From Bacteroidia bacterium (GTDB taxonomy: Bacteria; Bacteroidota; Bacteroidia; NS11-12g; UBA955), in NCBI GenBank assembly GCA_020848595.1, contig JADLHV010000023.1:1-6214 (forward strand): a stretch of DNA of 6,214 nt, in the 5' to 3' direction. Shown here piece by piece: positions 1 to 4,679 of this stretch. The notes under the pieces are model-generated. The model did not search any database, was not told the origin of the DNA, and was given only the letters and a program-made list of their open reading frames with translations. Position 1 is the stretch's first letter; each line of letters starts with the position of its first letter. A program made the position numbers and the translations under genes.

Positions 1-158
1 AATAAGTTATTAAGTGTAAACAATTGCTTCTGTCAAGCCCCCTAGTTCCTGTTTGGTTATTGAGTTATTAAGTTATTGGTTATTAAGTCTGTCAAGCCCC
101 TGTATCCTAGTTAGTTAATAGTTATTAAGTTATTAAGTTAAAAACTACTGCTACTGTC

Positions 159-221
159 AAGCCCCCTGTATCCTAAATCCTAGTTCCTAGTTCCTTAATA
201 GTTATTGAGGATACTGGGCTT
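159..221. repeat. Inverted repeat: third block faces an inverted partial copy
   Basis: AAGCCCCCTGTATCCT at 159-174 is followed by AGGATACTGGGCTT at 208-221, whose reverse complement is AAGCCCAGTATCCT. The arms pair as seven bp (GTATCCT/AGGATAC) plus six bp (AAGCCC/GGGCTT), separated by a small asymmetric internal loop, and they enclose about 33 nt containing the heptamer run. The last repeat copy is therefore inverted relative to the others and could fold into a cruciform or RNA hairpin. No T-run follows, so it is not an obvious intrinsic terminator. Confidence 0.6.
171..198. repeat. Heptamer tandem repeat TCCTAGT, four degenerate copies
   Basis: Four consecutive 7-base units are visible: TCCTAAA, TCCTAGT, TCCTAGT and TCCTTAA. 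They extend the third CTGTCAAGCCCC block. Related single copies (CCTAGTTCCT at 41-50, TCCTAGT at 105-111) follow the first two blocks, so the heptamer looks locally expanded by slippage in the third unit. Confidence 0.7.
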
Positions 222-264
222 ATGCCACAATTAAGTTTCGTGTGGGGGTTTGGGTTTTAATTTA

Positions 265-272
265 TATATTCG
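265..272 (+). promoter_or_regulatory. Candidate -7 element upstream of the 312-902 gene
   Basis: TATATTCG matches the Bacteroidota -7 consensus TAnnTTTG at all but one defined position. It would give a leader of roughly 35 nt. No TTTG/TTG at the usual 17-23 bp spacing is visible upstream, so this is a weak call. The alternative TAAGTTTC at 232-239 also misses one base. The remainder of 222-311 is T/G-rich and shows nothing else I can support. Confidence 0.25.
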
Positions 273-311
273 TGTGTTAATGGTTTTCTTTGGCTTTTGT
301 AATGTTTTGAA

Positions 312-902
312 ATGAAGAAATATTGCTTTTTATTCCTCTTGTTTGTGCCTAGTCTTGGGTTTGGTGTCTACTCTGTTAGAGCTAAACATATTTCTTTGTA
401 TTGGGGACAATCGTATCGCTTAAATCAAGATTTCTACTCTTTATTTGATGTCTCTTTTGAAAATTTTAGAAGTAATTGTACTAGTGCTTCTTTTAAGGGT
501 TATGGTATTCGACTCGACCATTTTAATAAAGATAATTATGCCTTGAGTGTGCGATACTTTAAAAGCTTGGTGCACCGTCCTGATCTTTTAATGACACCGT
601 ATTGGGGAATTTCGCCGGTGGCTTTTAGTATGATGGAAAGTTTCGGTCTAAATCTTAAACCTGAATTGGGACTGCGTTTTAATAGTGCTCCGTTTTCGAG
701 ACATTCTACTCTTAGTGTTAGCCTGAATATTGCCTATGGTTACGATATTCCGATCTTGTCCGAAAATCAATTTCTTCCCAATAGACACGATTTTAGCGCT
801 AAACTCGCCTTGTCTATTAATATCTATAATATTCAACGCTATCTAAAACATAAATATTCTAATACCAAGGATTCTACGAAATCTAAAATGCTTTTCAGAT
901 AA
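312..902 (+). CDS. Unrecognised exported protein, probably a small outer-membrane beta-barrel
   Basis: I do not recognise this 196-residue protein. Residues 1 to about 24 form a signal peptide: a Lys-Lys start, the hydrophobic stretch FLFLLFVPSLGFG, and a possible cleavage near VRA-K. The mature part is rich in aromatic residues and alternating polar/apolar segments, for example YALSVRYF around residues 77-84 and STLSVSLNIAYGY around 132-144. These look like antiparallel transmembrane beta-strands, and LALSINIY near the end suggests a last strand. A Lys/Arg-rich tail of about 25 residues (QRYLKHKYSNTKDSTKSK) follows and is atypical for a barrel, which usually ends on an aromatic strand residue. 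The ATG at 312 is chosen because it directly precedes the signal peptide; there is no Shine-Dalgarno, as is usual in the phylum. The stop codon abuts that of the convergent regulator gene. Outer-membrane location is inference; a soluble periplasmic beta-protein is possible. Confidence 0.7.
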   Translation: MKKYCFLFLLFVPSLGFGVYSVRAKHISLYWGQSYRLNQDFYSLFDVSFENFRSNCTSASFKGYGIRLDHFNKDNYALSVRYFKSLVHRPDLLMTPYWGISPVAFSMMESFGLNLKPELGLRFNSAPFSRHSTLSVSLNIAYGYDIPILSENQFLPNRHDFSAKLALSINIYNIQRYLKHKYSNTKDSTKSKMLFR

Positions 903-1616
903 TCAATCCGTATGCTCAAAATGTTTATTGGAGCAAGTTTTTGAGGTCTCGCAATTTTTACATATTACAAATATGTTCTTGGCAAATCTCTGACTGACAC
1001 TGGATATATGTCCGTTGACTTCTATCTCTATTAAATCATCGTAACTCTGTTTTGATAGTACTTTAATGGTGTTATTTATGCCTAAGCCTACTTTTACAAC
1101 ATATTGCAAGAATGTGGTGCTGTTGTCATTCACGGATACCATTTTACAACTCTCGCCAATGGCAATTTCATCTAATGTCTTTTTGAAATGAATTTTAAAC
1201 TCTCCATTTTTCTTGGGTATTATCTCTCCATGGGGATCAAACTCTGGGAAACCTAACATTTCATCTATTTTATCTATCAATTTTATAGATTGTATATGCT
1301 CTAGTTGTTCGGCAACTTCATGTACTTCATCCCAGGTAAATGATAGTTTTTCGTATAAAAATGTTTCCCAAAGTCGGTGCTTGCGCAAAACTTCTATGGC
1401 AATCTTCTTCCCTTTCTTCGTTAAAAATATTTTACCATACTTTTCGTAATCTACCCATTGCTTTTCTTTCAGTTTTTTAAGCATATCATTTGCTGTCGCT
1501 GGTTTAATACTTAAATATTCTGCTAATTCATTGGTACCCACTCCTTCTTCTTTGCCTTTGTTTAAACGCAATTGAAGCAATGATTTTAAATAATTTTCTT
1601 CGGTTATTGATACCAT
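903..1616 (-). CDS. mntR: DtxR/MntR-family metal-dependent transcriptional repressor
   Basis: A 237-residue DNA-binding metalloregulator of the DtxR/MntR family. The opening TEENYLKSLL is the family's typical N-terminus. A winged helix-turn-helix spans about residues 27-69 (recognition segment IKPATANDMLKKL), a dimerisation/metal domain about 72-140, and an SH3/FeoA-like domain about 148-216. By hand alignment the metal ligands are H80, E84, H99, E103, E106 and H107. E103 sits where DtxR has Cys102 and MntR has Glu99, which favours Mn-type sensing, but N8 replaces MntR Asp8/DtxR Met10. A tail of about 20 residues carries C219, C222 and C228 (CxxCx5C) plus two His and looks additional to the family. 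The longer frame would start at TTG 1641-1643; I chose ATG 1614-1616 because it sits at the conserved N-terminus and just after a perfect -7 box. It is divergent from the TonB receptor and probably represses it. The family assignment is strong; the Mn versus Fe assignment, and hence the symbol, is tentative. Confidence 0.92.
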   Translation of the reverse strand: MVSITEENYLKSLLQLRLNKGKEEGVGTNELAEYLSIKPATANDMLKKLKEKQWVDYEKYGKIFLTKKGKKIAIEVLRKHRLWETFLYEKLSFTWDEVHEVAEQLEHIQSIKLIDKIDEMLGFPEFDPHGEIIPKKNGEFKIHFKKTLDEIAIGESCKMVSVNDNSTTFLQYVVKVGLGINNTIKVLSKQSYDDLIEIEVNGHISSVSQRFAKNIFVICKNCETSKTCSNKHFEHTD

Positions 1617-1620
1617 TCGA

Positions 1621-1628
1621 CAAATGTA
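1621..1628 (-). promoter_or_regulatory. -7 promoter element of the metalloregulator gene
   Basis: On the minus strand this reads TACATTTG, a perfect TAnnTTTG -7 box. It ends only four bases before the ATG at 1616, so the transcript would start at or about the start codon and be leaderless or nearly so. No good TTTG is present about 20 bp upstream (around 1648-1651 the minus strand is A-rich), so promoter strength may be low or activator-dependent. Confidence 0.5.
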
Positions 1629-1629
1629 A

Positions 1630-1641
1630 GAAAATATTTTC
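1630..1641. promoter_or_regulatory. Perfect 12-bp palindrome in the metalloregulator promoter
   Basis: GAAAATATTTTC is perfectly self-complementary over 12 bp. It lies immediately upstream of the regulator's -7 box and about 11 bp from the DtxR-like operator. It could be a second operator used for autoregulation or by a different regulator. An AT-rich palindrome of this length can also occur by chance in such DNA. Confidence 0.35.
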
Positions 1642-1648
1642 AACTTTT

Positions 1649-1680
1649 TTTGTTAGGTAAGCTTAACTTTATTAGTTTTG
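1649..1680 (+). promoter_or_regulatory. Bacteroidota-type promoter of the TonB-dependent receptor gene
   Basis: TTTG at 1649-1652 (-33) and TAGTTTTG at 1673-1680 (-7, perfect TAnnTTTG) are separated by 20 bp, which is within the usual spacing for the primary sigma factor of this phylum. Transcription would start near 1685, leaving a leader of about 16 nt before the ATG at 1702. The 20-bp spacer is filled by the DtxR-like operator, so repressor binding would exclude RNA polymerase. Confidence 0.75.
1653..1671. promoter_or_regulatory. DtxR/MntR-type operator
   Basis: TTAGGTAAGCTTAACTTTA matches the classical 19-bp DtxR/IdeR box (TTAGGTTAGCCTAACCTAA) at 15 of 19 positions by my hand alignment. 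The core is an interrupted palindrome around AAGCTT: AGGTAAG/CTTAACT pairs at six of seven positions. The site sits between divergent regulator and receptor genes and exactly between the receptor's -33 and -7 elements. A DtxR-family protein is encoded 37 bp away, so it is the natural ligand. Binding itself is inference. Confidence 0.75.
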
Positions 1681-1701
1681 CAAATCAAATTACTGTTATA
1701 A

Positions 1702-3966
1702 ATGAAATTATATGGAATTATTCCTTTGCTGTTAGCTTTTATTGTCGACCTTAACGCTCAAAATGCTGAAGTCAGTGGTGTTATTTCTTCTAGTACTGGT
1801 AAAATTGCTCTTGCCGAAGTGTCTATTTTAGGTTCTAATCATTCTGCTAATTCTGATAGTACTGGTTTTTATCAAATAAAAAATCTCAATAAAGGCCAAT
1901 ACAAACTCAAGGTTTCTATGGTGGGTTATTTCACTCAAATTAAAACCATTACGATTAATGAAAGTCATTCGATTTTAGAAATTAACTTTGAACTTAAGGA
2001 GAATATCAATGATTTAATTGAAGTTGTTGTAACTGGTACAATGAAAGTCGCTAATCGTTTGGAAAGTCCTGTGCCAGTGGAAGTCTATAACAACACTTTT
2101 TTTAGGAAAAATCCTAGTGCTTGTATATTCGATGCTTTGCAAAACATCAATGGCATTCGACCTCAATTAAACTGTAATATTTGTAATACAGGCGATATTC
2201 ATATCAATGGCTTAGAAGGTCCGTATACTATGGTGCTTATAGATGGTATGCCCATTGTTAGTAGTTTATCTACCGTATATGGTTTTTCTGGCATTCCAAA
2301 TAGTTTAGTTGAGCGCATCGAAATTGTAAAAGGTCCAGCTTCTTCTCTCTATGGCAGTGAAGCTGTAGGGGGCTTGATTAATATTATTACTAAAAATCCA
2401 CAAAGAGCGCCTCGATTGGCTGTAGATTTTATGAGTACCAGTTGGTTGGAAAATAATTTAGATCTTGGCTTTAAATTTAATGCGAGTAAAAAAGTGAGTG
2501 TCTTAACTGGACTTAATTTTTATCATTATAACCATATCATGGACAAGAATGCCGATAATTTCACTGATATCACTTTACAAAAAAGAATATCTGTATTTCA
2601 AAAGTGGAATATTCAACGCAAAAACAATCGAATTTTCAGTTTGGCTGGACGGTATTTTAACGAAGACCGCTGGGGTGGAGACATACGATGGACTAAAGAA
2701 GTTAGAGGTGGAGATAGCTTATATGGCGAAAGTATTTACACTAAACGCTGGGAATTTATAGGTCAGTATGCATTACCTCTAAAAGAAAAAGTTCTATTAT
2801 CCTTTAGTTATAACGACCATAATCAAGACAGTCGATATGGCACTACTATATACAATGCGGTTCAACGAATTGCATTTTCGCAATTAACTTGGGACAAAAA
2901 AATCAAGAAACACGATTTGCTTTTGGGTTCGGCACTGCGCTATACCTTTTACGATGATAATACCACTGCTACAACTCAAGCAGATAAAATAGTTTTGCCT
3001 GGAATTTTTATTCAAGATGAGATTTCATTGAAAGAAAAACACAAAGTTCTTCTTGGATTTAGATACGATTACAACAAAATACACAAGCACATTTACACCC
3101 CACGATTGGCATACAAATGGATAGTTAACCCTTTAAATATTTTGAGAATAAATGCGGGCACTGGATTTAGAGTCGTCAATATCTTTACAGAAGACCATGC
3201 CTCATTAACTGGTGCTCGAACAGTAGAAGTAAAAAACGAATTGAAACCAGAAAAGACTTACAATATCAATATTAATTATTTAAAGAAACACTATTTTAAA
3301 AACACTTCATTTTTAGGTGTAGATTTTAGTACTTGGTACACATATTTCAACAATAGAATAATTGCCAATTACGATATAGATCCCAATAAAATTATCTACG
3401 ATAACATCAATGGATTTGCAGAAAGTAAAGGGATATCTGCGAATCTAGATTATACCTTTCTCAATGGTTTAAAAATACTGGTGGGTGCTACGTATATGGA
3501 TGTAACATCAACTAATAATGGAATAAAGACCTATCAAATTCTAACTGAAAAACTAACCGGCAGCTGGAGTGTTTCATATAAAATCGAAAAAATAGATTTA
3601 GCTCTACATTATACAGGTAATGTTTACAGTCCGATGCGCTTACCTCTTGTAGGACCATTAGACCCTCGCGATGAACAATCACCTTGGTGGAGTTTACAAA
3701 ACATTCAACTGCATTATACGGGAATAAAGCGCTTTGAAATATATGGAGGCATTAAAAACATTTTGAATTTTTTACCCAGCAATGGCAATCCATTTATCAT
3801 TGCCCGAACCAACGACCCATTTGATAAGCGTGTTCAATATGACACCAATGGTCAGGTTATGGCGACTCAAACAAATCCTTATGCATTAACCTTTGATCCG
3901 AGTTATGTATATGCCCCTAACCAAGGAATAAGAGCCTATTTTGGATTGAGATTTAATATCAAATAA
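1702..3966 (+). CDS. TonB-dependent outer-membrane receptor, probably for a metal chelate (substrate unresolved)
   Basis: A complete 754-residue TonB-dependent receptor. A signal peptide covers residues 1-19 (cleavage after LNA). A CarboxypepD_reg-like domain follows at about 22-98 (VSGVISSSTG, STGFYQIKNL, KVSMVGY), then a TonB-box-like segment IEVVVTGT at 106-113, the plug at about 118-232 and a 22-strand-type barrel from about 238 to the end. Plug hallmarks are MVLIDGMPIV (177-186), VERIEIVKGPASSLYG (203-218) and GGLINIITK (223-231). The plug carries a C158-x2-C161 pair. The barrel segment GFRVVNIFTEDHASLTG (488-504) followed by NELKPEKTYN (512-521) occupies the place of the FRAP and NPDL boxes of haem receptors with a His (H499) between, but the boxes themselves are degenerate. 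The protein uses TonB/ExbBD energy to import a ligand across the outer membrane. The operator in its promoter argues for metal-repressed uptake of a siderophore, haem or other metallophore. BtuB/CirA-like substrates cannot be excluded. Confidence 0.93.
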   Translation: MKLYGIIPLLLAFIVDLNAQNAEVSGVISSSTGKIALAEVSILGSNHSANSDSTGFYQIKNLNKGQYKLKVSMVGYFTQIKTITINESHSILEINFELKENINDLIEVVVTGTMKVANRLESPVPVEVYNNTFFRKNPSACIFDALQNINGIRPQLNCNICNTGDIHINGLEGPYTMVLIDGMPIVSSLSTVYGFSGIPNSLVERIEIVKGPASSLYGSEAVGGLINIITKNPQRAPRLAVDFMSTSWLENNLDLGFKFNASKKVSVLTGLNFYHYNHIMDKNADNFTDITLQKRISVFQKWNIQRKNNRIFSLAGRYFNEDRWGGDIRWTKEVRGGDSLYGESIYTKRWEFIGQYALPLKEKVLLSFSYNDHNQDSRYGTTIYNAVQRIAFSQLTWDKKIKKHDLLLGSALRYTFYDDNTTATTQADKIVLPGIFIQDEISLKEKHKVLLGFRYDYNKIHKHIYTPRLAYKWIVNPLNILRINAGTGFRVVNIFTEDHASLTGARTVEVKNELKPEKTYNININYLKKHYFKNTSFLGVDFSTWYTYFNNRIIANYDIDPNKIIYDNINGFAESKGISANLDYTFLNGLKILVGATYMDVTSTNNGIKTYQILTEKLTGSWSVSYKIEKIDLALHYTGNVYSPMRLPLVGPLDPRDEQSPWWSLQNIQLHYTGIKRFEIYGGIKNILNFLPSNGNPFIIARTNDPFDKRVQYDTNGQVMATQTNPYALTFDPSYVYAPNQGIRAYFGLRFNIK

Positions 3967-3993
3967 AATACAGTTAATAAAGATTCAAAGATT

Positions 3994-4524
3994 CTACTCA
4001 GCAATAATTTCTTTTTGAGCTGTCAATTCAATTTTATCTAAATCGAAATTCAATGCTTTAAGATTAGTTAGAATTTTTTGATAGATTACTTCATCCATTT
4101 TAGGGGTTCGACTTAAAATCCACAAGTACTTTTTATTGGGATGACTAACGACAGCATAGCTATAATCGCTAGCCAAATCAATAATCCAATAAGCACCTTT
4201 AAAAGGCCAAAAAAATTGAACTTTTAGCTTAGCATTACCCGAGTTTTTTTGAACAAAAGCCTTCCCTTTTATATACGATTCCTTGCCATTGATGGAGTCC
4301 TTAATGCATCTGTTTTCAACGATGATATACCCTTTATCAGTTGGCGTATATTCAGCCGAAGTGCAGTGACATCCTTTTTGAAAACTTTGAGGATATGAGG
4401 CAATTTCATACCATTTACCAGCGTACTTTTCTAAATCTACAGATTCTACAGTTTGGAGCATAGTCGATTTAGAATTACACATTGTAAATAATAAAATTAA
4501 GGGTATATAATAGAGTGATTTCAA
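3994..4524 (-). CDS. blc: Blc-type bacterial lipocalin, outer-membrane lipoprotein
   Basis: A 176-residue bacterial lipocalin that binds hydrophobic ligands such as fatty acids or lysophospholipids at the outer membrane, with a presumed role in membrane maintenance under stress. The lipoprotein signal is KSLYYIPLILLFTMC with the lipidated residue C16; the lipobox FTMC is imperfect. Lipocalin motif 1 is YAGKWYEIASYP (34-45). The Blc signature near the end of the barrel is YAVVSHPNKKYLWILSRTP (123-141), followed by the closing helix DEVIYQKILTNL. C52, C54 and C73 (FQKGCHC and NRC) are the positions commonly used for a disulfide in this group. The start is TTG at 4522-4524: an in-frame stop lies four codons upstream with no ATG between, and the first in-frame ATG (M15) would delete the signal peptide. 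It is convergent with the receptor, with 27 bp between the stops, and is transcribed separately from the OmpA gene behind a terminator. Confidence 0.92.
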   Translation of the reverse strand: MKSLYYIPLILLFTMCNSKSTMLQTVESVDLEKYAGKWYEIASYPQSFQKGCHCTSAEYTPTDKGYIIVENRCIKDSINGKESYIKGKAFVQKNSGNAKLKVQFFWPFKGAYWIIDLASDYSYAVVSHPNKKYLWILSRTPKMDEVIYQKILTNLKALNFDLDKIELTAQKEIIAE

Positions 4525-4550
4525 AATAGATTTAATAAATATCTAAATAT

Positions 4551-4585
4551 CAAATATAGGATTTATAGCTGATATAATTATGAAA
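4551..4585 (-). promoter_or_regulatory. Promoter of the lipocalin gene
   Basis: On the minus strand TATATTTG (4558 down to 4551) is a perfect TAnnTTTG -7 box. A weak -33 match TTTC lies at 4585-4582, 23 bp upstream. Transcription would begin near 4544, giving a leader of about 20 nt before the TTG start at 4524. This supports that start and shows that the gene need not rely on the OmpA transcript. Confidence 0.6.
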
Positions 4586-4619
4586 ACTAATCTGATAGTA
4601 ATCATAAATAAAGAGACAT

Positions 4620-4657
4620 AAAAAAACCGTGTAAGAATTGCTTCACTACACGGTTTT
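4620..4657 (-). terminator. Rho-independent terminator of the OmpA-family gene
   Basis: A perfect 11-bp stem is formed by AAAACCGTGTA (4623-4633) and TACACGGTTTT (4647-4657) around a 13-nt loop. On the minus strand the stem is followed by a run of seven T (complement of A at 4620-4626). It begins 22 nt beyond the OmpA gene stop codon. On the plus strand only four T follow, so it is mainly a minus-strand terminator. It separates the OmpA transcript from the lipocalin gene. Confidence 0.9.
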
Positions 4658-4679
4658 ACGCTTTTGACCGACAGTCTTA

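Larger units (their letters stand above)
1..221. repeat. Degenerate interspersed repeat array (GTTATTRA octamers plus CTGTCAAGCCCC blocks)
   Basis: Two kinds of element alternate here. The 12-mer CTGTCAAGCCCC occurs exactly at 30-41, 89-100 and 154-165, each time followed by a CCTAGTTCCT- or TGTATCCTA-like extension. Between these blocks lie runs of the octamer GTTATTRA at 6, 56, 64, 79, 121, 129 and 201, with a one-base-short copy at 72. The composite period is about 59 and then 65 bp. The array begins mid-pattern at base 1, so it probably continues leftward. No ORF is carried. It is not CRISPR-like, because the spacers are themselves low-complexity repeats. Its role is unknown; slippage-prone or MITE/REP-like intergenic DNA is the most that can be inferred. 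Confidence 0.85.

Noticed and set aside
30..175. Regularly spaced CTGTCAAGCCCC blocks as a CRISPR array
   Set aside because: Only three short copies with unequal spacing (59 and 65 bp), and the intervening DNA is itself an octamer repeat. No cas genes are present.
216..254. G-rich stretch (GGG, GGGGG, GGG) as a G-quadruplex
   Set aside because: There are only three G-runs and one loop is about 25 nt long, so a stable quadruplex is not supported.
648..836. Minus-strand open frame inside the exported protein gene
   Set aside because: It is a shadow of the plus-strand gene that has a clear signal peptide; there is no promoter or domain evidence.
1213..1449. Plus-strand open frame inside the metalloregulator gene
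   Set aside because: It lies wholly opposite a well-conserved regulator, and its translation is low-complexity with no recognisable domain.
2549..2761. Alternative-frame open frame inside the receptor gene
   Set aside because: It is fully contained in the receptor barrel coding region and has no independent start signals or family resemblance.
3967..3993. Terminator between the convergent receptor and lipocalin genes
   Set aside because: The 27-bp gap has no stem of useful length followed by a T-run on either strand.
4577..4607. TTATGA/TCATAA inverted pair upstream of the lipocalin promoter
   Set aside because: Six-base arms of AT-rich sequence separated by 18 bp are not significant by eye.
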